DNA from: G963662905 sp965230045
Lineage (GTDB): Bacteria; Bacteroidota; Bacteroidia; Bacteroidales; WRLA01
DNA length: 64,000 nucleotides
Assembly: GCA_965230045.1 (NCBI GenBank)
Contig: OZ245940.1
Location: forward strand, 496,001 to 560,000
Reading direction: 5' to 3'
The position numbers and the translations under genes are program-made. The notes under the pieces are model-generated. The model saw only the letters and a list, made by a program, of their open reading frames with translations, had not been told where the DNA came from and did no database searches. This document shows, piece by piece, positions 16,726-25,613 of this stretch (position 1 is the stretch's first letter; each line of letters begins with the position of its first letter).

Positions 16726-16748
16726 AAGCCATACCTATAATTCTTTTA
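16726..16748. repeat. 23-bp direct repeat upstream of a lipoprotein gene, copy 1
   Basis: Begins AAGCCATACCTATAATTC and ends TTTTA. It lies 12 bases upstream of the start codon of the gene at 16291-16713. An identical copy lies at 17772-17794 upstream of the next lipoprotein gene. Confidence 0.7.
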
Positions 16749-16903
16749 GAGCTTTTGCAGGTTACCCGTATTAAGCACCGGGCTAATGTACAAACTTCTC
16801 CTGTTTGTGATTGTTTTGGCAAAAATGAGCAAAGAAAGAAGAAGTGATATTACTGTTCGTTGCATAACTCATAATGATTAGTAAAATGCGCAAAAATAGC
16901 TCA

Positions 16904-17134
16904 TTACTTCTTTTTCTTACCTTCTTTTGGTCTAATGTAAAAGATGCCTACAGTTAACAATAAAGAATTAAAAGCATACCTGTCCAAGTCATTGCAAACC
17001 TCACGCCATGTTTTTGTTTTTGTTAAAGAAGGATCAATTCGAGCACCAGGAGGGCCAATTACCATTTCTCCAATAATGAAAATAGAAGCAAACGCCACAA
17101 ACATAATAGAAAACAAAATCAAATCACGTTTCAT
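16904..17134 (-). CDS. small membrane protein, unknown
   Basis: A 76-residue protein with two hydrophobic helices (residues 4-26 and about 53-67) joined by a short loop and ending in a basic tail (PKEGKKKK). It is separated by 27 bases from the lipoprotein gene at 17162 on the same strand. It could be a real small membrane protein; no family recognised. Confidence 0.5.
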   Translation of the reverse strand: MKRDLILFSIMFVAFASIFIIGEMVIGPPGARIDPSLTKTKTWREVCNDLDRYAFNSLLLTVGIFYIRPKEGKKKK

Positions 17135-17161
17135 ATCTCATCATTTATAAAGTATTATATT

Positions 17162-17743
17162 TTAAGGCTTTGGCAAAGCATAATATGAGGGGTCGTTTTG
17201 GAGTTTTTCATAAACTTCTAAAAAAAAGCTATAAAAGCTGCTTTCCAAGCCTTTTTGTATCATAATTCTATCCCACTCAACAGAATATACAGCAATAAAA
17301 CCGTAACTGGCATTATAAAAGTACAGGCTCATTGGAACAGCATCCGGATCATCAACAATACAAGCAAACACATATATATCTTCTGTTTTTAAGTTATTAA
17401 CATTTGCCGGGATCGTATCTAAAAGAAAGAATAAACCGGCATATTTGCTACTTGCTTTTGCCGAAACCAAAGTATATGGAGAGAATATCAACACATTCCC
17501 AATGGGTATATCTTCATCATATCTAAATGCGCCCTCATTATAATGCTGAAGTATCCCCAAAGTTGAATCATTTATTACTTTCACTTGCATATCGAAAGTG
17601 TCTATGCGATCTACTTTTAGTGTCCCTGTACTATAGTTGTCTATTACCAGAAACTCTTGACTTTGTCGAATCCCACGCTCAAAACATGAACTTGATAAAG
17701 CCAGAAAAAGAACGACTGCCACTTTGTATATCTTGAATTTCAT
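17162..17743 (-). CDS. putative lipoprotein, unknown function
   Basis: A 193-residue protein with a lipoprotein signal (MKFKIYKVAVVLFLALSSSCFERG, Cys about residue 20). The mature part is predicted mostly beta-strand with many aromatic residues. No family recognised. It belongs to an AT-rich patch of orphan genes, and the 23-bp element upstream also precedes the lipoprotein gene at 16291. Confidence 0.65.
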   Translation of the reverse strand: MKFKIYKVAVVLFLALSSSCFERGIRQSQEFLVIDNYSTGTLKVDRIDTFDMQVKVINDSTLGILQHYNEGAFRYDEDIPIGNVLIFSPYTLVSAKASSKYAGLFFLLDTIPANVNNLKTEDIYVFACIVDDPDAVPMSLYFYNASYGFIAVYSVEWDRIMIQKGLESSFYSFFLEVYEKLQNDPSYYALPKP

Positions 17744-17771
17744 TTTTTTTTGAATTTCATTTTTCCTTTTA

Positions 17772-17794
17772 AAGCCATACCTATAATTCTTTTA
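17772..17794. repeat. 23-bp direct repeat upstream of a lipoprotein gene, copy 2
   Basis: Identical to 16726-16748, about 30 bases upstream of the gene at 17162-17743. Similarity continues weakly beyond the 23 bp (AAAGCCTTGTTGGCAACC versus AGAGCTTTTGCAGGTTACC). Confidence 0.7.
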
Positions 17795-17980
17795 AAGCCT
17801 TGTTGGCAACCGCATTCACTAACTATTATTTGTCTGTTATAGGTTTGTAGGCTATCCAATCTTACTACAATGCTAATTTACAAATATTTCAAATTGTATC
17901 TACCACATCAATAATGCCATAAACTGAGTATCCTTCGTTAAGATTTTTTCTAAGTGCCCTGATCCTATCAAAGCAATACG

Positions 17981-17988
17981 TACTTTTG
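17981..17988 (+). promoter_or_regulatory. -7 box of a likely leaderless transcript
   Basis: TACTTTTG matches TAnnTTTG and ends only four bases before ATG 17993, so transcription should start at or next to the start codon. No good TTG was seen at the -33 position. Confidence 0.45.
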
Positions 17989-17992
17989 CCCT

Positions 17993-18940
17993 ATGAATCA
18001 ATATCCCTGGGGGCATGATCGGCCTTTTAATGCTTATGCGGCTTATTTTAAAAAATATTTTGGTGAGCGGGTACAGAAACTTTCGGTTGATGCCGGTTTT
18101 ACCTGCCCAAACCGTGATGGCAGCAAAGGAAACGGTGGTTGTACCTATTGCAACAACAGGGCATTCAATCCTTCCTATTGCACGCCTCAGAAGTCCATTC
18201 GTCAGCAATTGCTGGAAGGGATGGAATTTCATCAGATCCGGTATAAAACCAAAAAATATCTGGCCTATTTTCAGGCGTTCAGCAATACTTATGCCCCGCT
18301 GGATATCCTCAGAAAACGCTATGAAGAAGCCCTGGAAACAGAAGGTGTTGTTGGTCTGGTGATCGGTACACGCCCGGATTGCGTTAATGCGGAAATACTG
18401 GATTATCTGGCCGGGCTGGCAAAAAACAAATACATCATCGTGGAATATGGCATTGAGAGCGTTTATGACCAAACTCTGGAGCGTATCAACCGGGGACATG
18501 ATTTTGCCTGCGCCCAAAAAGCTGTGGCCGAAACCGCAAAAAGGGGTTTAAAATGCGGCGCACACTTTATTTTTGGACTGCCCGGTGAAAGCCGCGAAAT
18601 GATGCTGAACTCTGTAGAGGCCATCAAACAGCTGCCTTTATCGAGTATTAAGTTCCATCAGTTGCAAATAATCCGCGGAACACGCATGGCTGAGGAGTTT
18701 GCATTAAATCCGGAAGCATTTGCCCTCTTTGCGGAGATGGAGGATTATATTGATTTCATAGTGTCTTTCACGGAGCGGTTGAAGCCGGACATTATGATCG
18801 AGCGTTTTGCCGGAGAGGTAAGCCCAAAGCTGATTACAGGTCCGCGCTGGGGCAATATCCGCTACGATCAGGTATTGGTAGCGATTGAGAAGGAACTAAA
18901 AAGGCGGAATAGCTGGCAGGGAAAACTATACGCTGATTAA
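17993..18940 (+). CDS. radical SAM protein of the YhcC/TIGR01212 family
   Basis: A 315-residue radical S-adenosylmethionine enzyme. The iron-sulfur cluster region is TCPNRDGSKGNGGCTYCNN (about residues 33-51), the TIGR01212 pattern, followed by VGLVIGTRPDCV and VEYGIESVYDQTLERINRGHD, typical of Elp3-like radical SAM barrels. The C-terminal part contains GPRWGNIRYDQV. The cellular substrate of this family is not established. It is monocistronic, with a terminator 11 bases after the stop. Confidence 0.9.
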   Translation: MNQYPWGHDRPFNAYAAYFKKYFGERVQKLSVDAGFTCPNRDGSKGNGGCTYCNNRAFNPSYCTPQKSIRQQLLEGMEFHQIRYKTKKYLAYFQAFSNTYAPLDILRKRYEEALETEGVVGLVIGTRPDCVNAEILDYLAGLAKNKYIIVEYGIESVYDQTLERINRGHDFACAQKAVAETAKRGLKCGAHFIFGLPGESREMMLNSVEAIKQLPLSSIKFHQLQIIRGTRMAEEFALNPEAFALFAEMEDYIDFIVSFTERLKPDIMIERFAGEVSPKLITGPRWGNIRYDQVLVAIEKELKRRNSWQGKLYAD

Positions 18941-18950
18941 ACCCACAAAA

Positions 18951-18978
18951 AAAGCCACCCCAAAATGGAGCGGCTTTA
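18951..18978. terminator. terminator between convergent genes
   Basis: AAAGCC (18951-18956) with inner CCA pairs with TGG and GGCTTT ending near 18977. A and T runs on both sides let it act for the plus-strand radical SAM gene and the minus-strand gene at 19000. Confidence 0.65.
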
Positions 18979-18999
18979 TTATTAAGTCGGAAACTTTAT

Positions 19000-21987
19000 T
19001 TATTTCTTAACAACTTTCTTAAGGAAAGTAGCAGTTTCACTTGTCATACGGATGATGTACATGCCTGACTCCTGATTTTCCATATTAATAACAATTTGGT
19101 TAGAAATCATTTGTGCATTAGCAATAACGCGTCCGCTCAGGTCAATTACTTCAACAGTATAGTCACGGTCTGCAGCAACAGTAATATAGTTTGTTGCAGG
19201 GTTTGGACGGATGCTGATCAGAGATTCAAGCTCTTCGATTCCAACATGTAAATTAGCAAAGTAGTCATCAAGCACTACATCTGCATCAACAACGCTGAAA
19301 TCACGGTTTGGATCACCGACCCATTCGCCACCGTCCCAGCCGGCATTCTTGAAATACTTATACTGGTAGTCACCAACTTCAACATCCATCAGGCTGGCAG
19401 TATAAATACCGTCGCCATCATCGTCTAACATCATAATAGAACCCTCTTGTCCCGGTTCAATCCAGCCGATCATGCTACCTGTTACATAAACAACATCTGC
19501 AGCAGGATCAAAAATTCCAATTTCAATTGCGCCATTCAGGTCAGCATTGAAAGTTACCATATAAGTTACGATATCCATTTCGAGTGTTACATCTTCGGTA
19601 ACAGCAGCACCGGCAACGGTTACAGAGCCTTCAGCATCCATATAACCTTCGGCCATAACAGTATAAGGATAATCACCATCCATGAGGTCGATTGTAGCAA
19701 CACCACTGGCATCAGTACTTACATCCATACCATTGATGGTAACAGTAGCGCCTTCAATTGGGTTGGTTTCCATATCAGTTACGTTGAAAGTAACGGTATA
19801 TTCTTCAGCAGCAGGAACGATGAAAGAAACGTTGATTTCGGTAAATTCGTTGGCAGCGTCATTAGCAGCAACAACGAGTTTTGCTACGTTTGTAGAACCT
19901 GGTTCCAGATCAGAAGCATCGAAAGAAACTGTGATATCATCAGTTTCGCCACCTTCGAGAGCACCGGCTGTTGGGTTTGTAGAAAGCCATTGAGGAACGC
20001 CATCGCCAACGAGGTTACAAACGATAAAGAGGTTGCTTTCGATAGTTTCGTTCATTTCGCTCCAACCCGGACCTGTAGAGAGCCAGTTTACGCCAGGAAC
20101 CCTTGGGCCTTCATCAAGTCCCATTGGGAACAGATCGGCACCCGGATCAGTTACCTGATAACCTACCCAGATTTCGTTACCATCGAGGTAAATAGGATCA
20201 TCAAGAGTAATCAGCACCTGTTCACCTACTTCGGTTACAGTAAAATCTTTTTCCATTACGAGCGCACCGGGGCCTGGAGCATCAAATGAACCGCGATTCC
20301 AGATCATCAGCGTACCTTCGTTGTTCAATGGAAGGTCATTGATGCCAATAAGTACAGATGCGATTTCCATTCCAATATAAGGAGCAACATCAGCGGGTTC
20401 AAATACAGTAGCAGCACGTACTGTTACTTCGCTTCCGTAACCAACACCACCACCGAATGCACTTTGAACGTGTGTGAGTGTACCATCGCGAGTAATTTCA
20501 GCATTGTTTGTGCTTGTAGCACGAACTGCCTGAAGCTCGCTCATTGGGATATAATTTTCTTTTGGAAGATCCTGCTGTGGGATTGGGCTAAGGGCTTTAC
20601 CTGCATCAGGATAAATAGGATAGATAGCGTAAGTAAGCTCTTCTTCACCAACATTACCAACAGTGAACATTTCATCGTCACCGGTAGTAGAAAGGATTGT
20701 GCTTGTGCTTACGTCAATAGTTGCAGGAGTAAGACTGCTTGATCCGATATAATCTACGTCATCAACATAGAAGTTAGGAGTACCTGTATCAGCGCCTGCG
20801 TAAATATTAACACCACCAAGCTGTGCAGTACCTGCACCACCACTGGCCTGTGTTGCGAAAGGCCATGTTACGATGTGCTCACCATCAATGTAGAAAGCAG
20901 CAGTGTCGGCATCGATGTCAATGTAGTTCTGAACATAAACCCATGCGCCTTGCGTATAATTAAAGGTAGTTGTTTCGCCATTGGCGTCAAAAGTACCTGT
21001 ACCATCAAGCAGGAAGAATACTTCGCAAGCCCACTCAGTACCGGGTGCTTCGAAGTGCTGCAGGTTGAAATAACCTTCAGAGTTTCCATCATTTTCAACG
21101 TAATAGTACATGTTTACCCAGAACTGGCCGCTGGTTTTGTTTCCAAGAGGAAGAACCATGTCGTTTGTTCCGCTCACGTGCATTGATTGTGTTGGGCTGT
21201 TGGAGAATGCAGAAGAAATAATTGCATCTTCGGCAGTGGCAGGAGCATTGCTCCAGGTAGTCCATACGTCAGAATTTTCGGCTACATAAGCACCATCTGC
21301 ATAATCTTCGAAATCATCAAAGAAAAGAGAAGTAGGAATTGATTCATAAACTACATCGTCCATATAGAAGTTTGCTGTACCTGTTTCTGCACCTGCATAA
21401 ACGTTCATGCCACCAAGTTGTGCAGCACCTGCACCACCACTGGCTTGTGTTGCAAACGGCCATGTATGAACAAGCGTACCATCAATATAAATCATAGCTT
21501 CATCAGCATCGATATCAATGATTGTTTCAACAAAAACCCATGCGCCTTGTGTGTAATCGAAAGTAATTGATTCGCCATTAGCATCAACGTGACCCGTGGC
21601 ATCAAGGTTGAAATAAACCTCAAGTGCCCACTCAGTACCGGGAGCTTCATAATGCTGCAGGTTGAAATAACCTTCAGAGTTACCGTCATTTTCTACGTAA
21701 ATGTAGAAATTCACATTATATTTTCCGCTGGTTTTGTTGCCCATTGGAAGAACCATATCGTTGGTTCCGCTGATGTGCATTGAGTTTGCTGGACTGTGTG
21801 CAAAAGCATCCGAAACAACGGCATCTTCTGCCGATCCGGGATCGTTGCTCCAGGTAGTCCAAACATCAGAATTCTCGGCTACGTAGTCACCTACGGCATA
21901 GCCTTCGAAATTGTCTTCAAAGATGACCTGAGCATTCAAAGCGAATGCGAATACCATCATCATTGCAAGAGTAAATAGTTTTCTCAT
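19000..21987 (-). CDS. large secreted multidomain protein with type IX sorting domain
   Basis: A 995-residue exported protein with a signal peptide (MRKLFTLAMMMVFAFALNAQ). Two near-identical lectin-like beta-sandwich domains follow (residues 21-215 and 220-415; both contain YVAENSDVWTTWSN and GNSEGYFNLQH). A middle region contains LSTTGDDEMFTVGNVGEEEL, typical of abnormal-spindle-like or choice-of-anchor folds. Then comes a carboxypeptidase-regulatory-like domain (VTFNVTDMETNPIEGATVTI), a CBM-like domain (VYVTGSMIGWIEPGQEG), and a type A C-terminal sorting domain (SIRPNPATNYITV ... GMYIIRMTSE ... KKVVKK). Cargo of the type IX secretion system, probably surface-bound or released. The ligand is unknown; no catalytic domain is evident. 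Confidence 0.9.
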   Translation of the reverse strand: MRKLFTLAMMMVFAFALNAQVIFEDNFEGYAVGDYVAENSDVWTTWSNDPGSAEDAVVSDAFAHSPANSMHISGTNDMVLPMGNKTSGKYNVNFYIYVENDGNSEGYFNLQHYEAPGTEWALEVYFNLDATGHVDANGESITFDYTQGAWVFVETIIDIDADEAMIYIDGTLVHTWPFATQASGGAGAAQLGGMNVYAGAETGTANFYMDDVVYESIPTSLFFDDFEDYADGAYVAENSDVWTTWSNAPATAEDAIISSAFSNSPTQSMHVSGTNDMVLPLGNKTSGQFWVNMYYYVENDGNSEGYFNLQHFEAPGTEWACEVFFLLDGTGTFDANGETTTFNYTQGAWVYVQNYIDIDADTAAFYIDGEHIVTWPFATQASGGAGTAQLGGVNIYAGADTGTPNFYVDDVDYIGSSSLTPATIDVSTSTILSTTGDDEMFTVGNVGEEELTYAIYPIYPDAGKALSPIPQQDLPKENYIPMSELQAVRATSTNNAEITRDGTLTHVQSAFGGGVGYGSEVTVRAATVFEPADVAPYIGMEIASVLIGINDLPLNNEGTLMIWNRGSFDAPGPGALVMEKDFTVTEVGEQVLITLDDPIYLDGNEIWVGYQVTDPGADLFPMGLDEGPRVPGVNWLSTGPGWSEMNETIESNLFIVCNLVGDGVPQWLSTNPTAGALEGGETDDITVSFDASDLEPGSTNVAKLVVAANDAANEFTEINVSFIVPAAEEYTVTFNVTDMETNPIEGATVTINGMDVSTDASGVATIDLMDGDYPYTVMAEGYMDAEGSVTVAGAAVTEDVTLEMDIVTYMVTFNADLNGAIEIGIFDPAADVVYVTGSMIGWIEPGQEGSIMMLDDDGDGIYTASLMDVEVGDYQYKYFKNAGWDGGEWVGDPNRDFSVVDADVVLDDYFANLHVGIEELESLISIRPNPATNYITVAADRDYTVEVIDLSGRVIANAQMISNQIVINMENQESGMYIIRMTSETATFLKKVVKK

Positions 21988-22426
21988 AATGTTAAAAATT
22001 TGGTTAATAAATGGTTAAATCCTATAAAATGCTAATTTTAAAATTCTCCAATAACAACAGTAATTGTTTGAAAAAATATCCAAATTCACTGTTTTCCAAT
22101 GTCTTTTCAGTCGTTTTAAACAATCTATCCGAATAAATATCCAGATTTTCAAGCCCAAAGATATAAAAACTATTTTATATACTGACCGACTTTGCATGCT
22201 TTTGTTTAATTGAGATATGCATCAAATTAATCAAAAGCTTAAAAAGGAACAAGCCTGGTCTTTGGATGTTTATGTATTTTAAAAATAGAGTTATAAATCA
22301 CTTTGGATCAATGATTTATATGAACAAATATGGCGTCGGGGATATATTCGGCCCCAAAAAAAGAAAGAGCCGGACCGGGTGGTCTGGCTCGTTTCGGAGA
22401 GGGTAAATATTTGGATGACAAGTGGC
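21988..22426. other. intergenic leader region
   Basis: A 439-base AT-rich gap. On the minus strand TATCTTTG (22163-22156) matches the -7 box and could start a leader of about 160 bases for the type IX cargo gene. The right end holds the terminator of the gene at 22427. No coding sequence was supported here. Confidence 0.5.
22356..22390 (-). terminator. rho-independent terminator
   Basis: GAGCCGGACC (22367-22376), loop GGGT, GGTCTGGCTC (22381-22390), with one wobble pair. Read on the minus strand it is followed by a T-rich tail (22366-22356). It terminates the gene at 22427. Confidence 0.75.
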
Positions 22427-22798
22427 CTAACACATTTTGCAGATCATTTCGCCCCAGGAGTTGCGTTTTCTTATTACAAAGCGGAGTTCTTTGCCCGCTT
22501 TGGTAACAAGATTGAGGCCGTTTGACTGCAAGAAACCTGATTTAAAATACATTACATCGCTAATTTCGGAAGGTTCCACTGCAAGCTGCTGATCTCCGGA
22601 ATATCCGTTTAAGGAGAAAAAATAGATCCGTTGATTTGTGATGATCAATTTTCCTTTTACTGCATCACCACCACCGTTCAGGTATTTGCTGTCGCCTGCG
22701 CGGATCACGGTTTCGTTGGGTTTCAGGTCAATTTTCATGATGCATTTTTCTTTGAAGGAAGCAATCCCTTTATTCAGCATGTGGGGGATTGCTTCCAT
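22427..22798 (-). CDS. GRAM-domain-like small protein
   Basis: A 123-residue cytosolic protein from MEAIPHMLNKGIASFKEK. The body (KIDLKPNETVIRAGDSKYL, GKLIITNQRIYFFS, ISDVMYFKSGF, LRFVIRKRNSW) has the strand order of GRAM or bacterial PH domains, where LxITNxRIYF is diagnostic. ATG 22798 is chosen because a longer in-frame reading adds an unlikely Cys/Tyr-rich stretch. Such proteins may touch membranes or lipids; the role is unknown. Confidence 0.75.
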   Translation of the reverse strand: MEAIPHMLNKGIASFKEKCIMKIDLKPNETVIRAGDSKYLNGGGDAVKGKLIITNQRIYFFSLNGYSGDQQLAVEPSEISDVMYFKSGFLQSNGLNLVTKAGKELRFVIRKRNSWGEMICKMC

Positions 22799-22958
22799 GG
22801 TAATTTTTTCTTCTTTATACCGAATTCCGTGCCATAATTTATAAAACACTGAATAACAGAAATATATGGACAATAGGGCTTAACTGCAAATCCAATTGTG
22901 TCCGTATTCGTCCATTGGATTGTCCGTTTATACACAAAATAAAGCCGGAGGAAAAAAA

Positions 22959-23939
22959 CTAGACTACCATCAAATTACAGCCACGCACATCGCTTTCGTC
23001 AAAACGCCCCAATACTTCAAAACTGCCGTCCGGATGCACTTTTCCCAAATCCTGTGTAGCAATAAAGGGGCAGGAATTGATATTGGCCAGATCGATTACA
23101 TTAATGCCCCCGCTTTTTCCATGCGGGAAAATTGTAAAGGGATCATTGGTGTCGCGAATTAGAACCTTCATCCAGGGCGGGCAAAAAAAGCGGCCGTTGC
23201 CTTTGGAATATGCCTGGCTCAAAAGTTCGGTCATTCCGTATTCCGAATGAATTTCATTAAGTCCAAAAGCGCAGCATAAGCTTTCGTGCAGTTCTTCGCG
23301 TATCATTTCTTTGCGGCGCCCTTTCATGCCACCGGTTTCCATAATAATGGTATTTTCGAGTTGCTGCGGGAATTGTTCCGCCAGATCGAGCAAGGCAAAG
23401 CTAACGCCAATCAGCAATGTTTGGGATTTTGTGGGTGCGGCCAGATGCCTGCTCAATTCTTCAAGATTGTTGAGGTAAAATCCGCTTTGCGCATGATCGC
23501 TTTTTTGGATCAGCTTTTCAACCATATAAATCAGGGAGCTGCCTTTACGTTCCAAATAGGCAGGAAGCAAGGCCAGAATACGCATTTTTTTTGCGGGGCC
23601 GTAAAACAATTCAAAAGCCCTGAGGAAGGACTCTTCGTAAACAGACAAGTCCGAAACATAATGCCGGCTTTGGCTCATGCCACCGGTGCCACTGCTGAGG
23701 AAACAAATTTCATCTTTTTTTTCGGGCCAACAGGCAATGCGGTGCTGCTTGAAAAAAGAAATGGGCAGAAAAGGGATTTGGCTCAATATTTCCGGGCGAA
23801 AATTTTCCGGGAAAGCATTTCTAACAAAATCGCGATACACCTGATTTTCTTTCATTTGCATATCAAACATCTGCAGGGCTAAATTTTGAAATGCCTGTTC
23901 GTCAGCAAGCGAAAATATTTCTTTTGGATTAATATTCAT
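22959..23939 (-). CDS. LuxE-like acyl-protein synthetase / ANL-type ligase
   Basis: A 326-residue enzyme of the acyl-protein synthetase (LuxE) branch of the adenylate-forming family. ICFLSSGTGGMSQSRHYVSD is the phosphate-binding loop (SSGTTG-like), IMETGGMKGRRKEM and EYGMTELLSQAY (the E-Y-G-M-T-E core) form the active site, and the C-terminus has DLGKVHPDGSFEVLGR. It likely activates a carboxylate with ATP. No reductase luxC or luciferase genes are nearby, so bioluminescence is not implied. It follows gldH by 17 bases. ATG 23939 is preferred over TTG 23945. Confidence 0.85.
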   Translation of the reverse strand: MNINPKEIFSLADEQAFQNLALQMFDMQMKENQVYRDFVRNAFPENFRPEILSQIPFLPISFFKQHRIACWPEKKDEICFLSSGTGGMSQSRHYVSDLSVYEESFLRAFELFYGPAKKMRILALLPAYLERKGSSLIYMVEKLIQKSDHAQSGFYLNNLEELSRHLAAPTKSQTLLIGVSFALLDLAEQFPQQLENTIIMETGGMKGRRKEMIREELHESLCCAFGLNEIHSEYGMTELLSQAYSKGNGRFFCPPWMKVLIRDTNDPFTIFPHGKSGGINVIDLANINSCPFIATQDLGKVHPDGSFEVLGRFDESDVRGCNLMVV

Positions 23940-23956
23940 CAGCAATAGTGGTGCAC

Positions 23957-24433
23957 TTAATGCGCATCCTTTTCTTTTTTAATTACAATCCCGATTTTAT
24001 GAATACCTTTCAGGCTGCTTTTCCCGCTGATATTCGAAAGGGTAAAGGTATAATTTCCTTTGCTGTGAAATTTAAAGTGATGGCGCAGGGGCACGCAAAG
24101 CTGGCGGTAATCTCCTTTTAATTCGCCTTTAAAAGCGCCATTGCGTTGGCGGATCGGCAAAACAACATCCAGGCTGCGTTTTTCTCCTGCATCGGATTTA
24201 ATGTTAAGTGCCAGTTCGATGTCATCGAGCAAGAGCGCAGAAGTATGTTCAATATCGGCCAAAACCTGATATTCACCCTGTGTGTCATTCATGCGGAAAA
24301 CAAATTCCGGTTGCACAGAAACATCCCAGCGGTTATCTTCAAAAGTGTATTGTTGCTTTTTCACACCGTTTGAACCACAGGAAAAAAGCATGAAGATTAA
24401 AAAGGCTGTAAAGGTATATTTCAACAATTTCAT
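23957..24433 (-). CDS. gldH: gliding motility lipoprotein GldH
   Basis: A 158-residue lipoprotein (MKLLKYTFTAFLIFMLFSCGS, Cys about residue 19). The mature part carries the GldH pattern: QYTFEDNRWDVSVQPEFVF, LRHHFKFHSKGNYTFTLSN and the C-terminal GIHKIGIVIKK. GldH is an accessory component of Bacteroidota gliding and type IX secretion, often retained in non-gliding species. It sits three bases after the nuclease-family gene and just before the LuxE-like gene. Confidence 0.88.
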   Translation of the reverse strand: MKLLKYTFTAFLIFMLFSCGSNGVKKQQYTFEDNRWDVSVQPEFVFRMNDTQGEYQVLADIEHTSALLLDDIELALNIKSDAGEKRSLDVVLPIRQRNGAFKGELKGDYRQLCVPLRHHFKFHSKGNYTFTLSNISGKSSLKGIHKIGIVIKKEKDAH

Positions 24434-24436
24434 AAT

Positions 24437-25501
24437 CTATTTTTTAAAAGTAAACTGCATCAGCACCGGCTGATGGTCTGAATATTCAAACGAAAGGTCG
24501 GTGTTTTTAATTGCCAGGGGCTGCACATTTGGTGAAACTACAAAAAAATCAATGAGGTGCACTTCAGTTTGCCCTTTTATGTAGGGCGCTGCCACCGAAC
24601 GGTTTGTTGGTGTGTGATGTTCCGTTACATACGACCAGCCTTTGGGCAGCCAGCCATTAGGAATACGGTCCGGATTTTCTTTTGCTTTATCACCATTACC
24701 GATCATGCCTGCTTTAAAAAAACCGGGCGTCATGTTCCAGTCCCCGCCGATAATCACATAATTTCCTTTTCTGTGTTCGGTTGTCATAACTTGCCTGAGT
24801 TTATCCAGTTGTTCCAGCCTGAGGCTACCATCGTCAAAAGCCGAATTATGCGTATTGATGATGACCAGTTGCCTTTGGTTGGTCATCTGAAAACGACTCA
24901 GAATAAAACAGCGGTCGAGCATGAAGAGGTTTTTCGGGAAGGCAAAATTTCCTTCAAAAGCATAACGCTCGGACGATACCGGCAGTGGCAGCGATAAGCT
25001 CAAAAGCCCACTCAAGACCCTGCCCATGGGGCGGAAAAGCGGTACAGGCACAAAAGGAACTTTGTAATTTGGGGCAAAAGCGCCGCTGTAAAACCACAAT
25101 TCGTTGAGGAGGAATTTTTCCTGATCTTGCTCATAGGAGCGTTTCGATCCGCGATCCACTTCCTGAAGCAGGATAAAGCTCACATTATCGTGATCGAGCA
25201 GAAAATCAGAAATTCCTGCCAGGTTTTGGTTTATCCGTTCTTCGGTTGGGCGCACCATCTGGCCTCCGTCATAAAAAAAATCTTCTTCTGCACCCAGTCC
25301 GGCATAGCCGATATTCCAGCTCATAATACTGAAGGTGTCCAAAGGAAGCGCCATAATTTCTTTTGGCTCGGGGCTGTGCAGATTGAGGCGTTCAAGCCTT
25401 TCGGGCTGATAATCACCAAAATACGCGATAAGCAGTACAGCACAAAAGTACAGCACAAAAGCCAGAGGCAGCAGCAACAAATATTTCAGCATCTTCTTCA
25501 T
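24437..25501 (-). CDS. endonuclease/exonuclease/phosphatase-fold membrane-anchored protein
   Basis: A 354-residue protein with one N-terminal membrane helix (MKKMLKYLLLLPLAFVLYFCAVLLIAYF) and an exported EEP domain. MSWNIGYAGLG, LLQEVDRGSKRS, INTHNSAFDDGS, IGGDWNMTP and EYSDHQPVLMQF supply the conserved N, E, D/N and DH active-site residues. The substrate could be a phosphodiester in the envelope or nucleic acid outside the cell. ATG 25501 is supported by a -7 box just upstream that would lie inside a longer reading. First gene of an operon with gldH and the LuxE-like gene. Confidence 0.85.
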   Translation of the reverse strand: MKKMLKYLLLLPLAFVLYFCAVLLIAYFGDYQPERLERLNLHSPEPKEIMALPLDTFSIMSWNIGYAGLGAEEDFFYDGGQMVRPTEERINQNLAGISDFLLDHDNVSFILLQEVDRGSKRSYEQDQEKFLLNELWFYSGAFAPNYKVPFVPVPLFRPMGRVLSGLLSLSLPLPVSSERYAFEGNFAFPKNLFMLDRCFILSRFQMTNQRQLVIINTHNSAFDDGSLRLEQLDKLRQVMTTEHRKGNYVIIGGDWNMTPGFFKAGMIGNGDKAKENPDRIPNGWLPKGWSYVTEHHTPTNRSVAAPYIKGQTEVHLIDFFVVSPNVQPLAIKNTDLSFEYSDHQPVLMQFTFKK

Positions 25502-25527
25502 AAGCATCGGGCAAATTGTTTGTTGGG

Positions 25528-25535
25528 CAAAAATA
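25528..25535 (-). promoter_or_regulatory. -7 box before the EEP-gldH-luxE-like operon
   Basis: TATTTTTG on the minus strand (25535-25528), 26 bases before ATG 25501. A clear TTG at the expected distance was not found. Confidence 0.45.
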
Positions 25536-25613
25536 CGAAGGAAAGCCAATATGGAAAAGCCGGGGCACGATAGAATTAGCTTGGTTTTAAAACAGCTTTT
25601 CAATAAAAACGTT

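Noticed and set aside
16291..17794. Integron cassette array with attC sites
   Set aside because: The 23-bp shared element does not show convincing RYYYAAC/GTTRRRY core sites or the expected long imperfect palindrome, and no integrase was seen.
20875..21186. Long open frames on the strand opposite the type IX cargo gene
   Set aside because: They mirror the repetitive codon pattern of the real gene and appear in both duplicated domains; antisense shadows.
22959..23939. Bioluminescence (lux) locus suggested by the LuxE-like gene
   Set aside because: No luxA, luxB, luxC or luxD-like gene is nearby; the family also includes unrelated acyl ligases.
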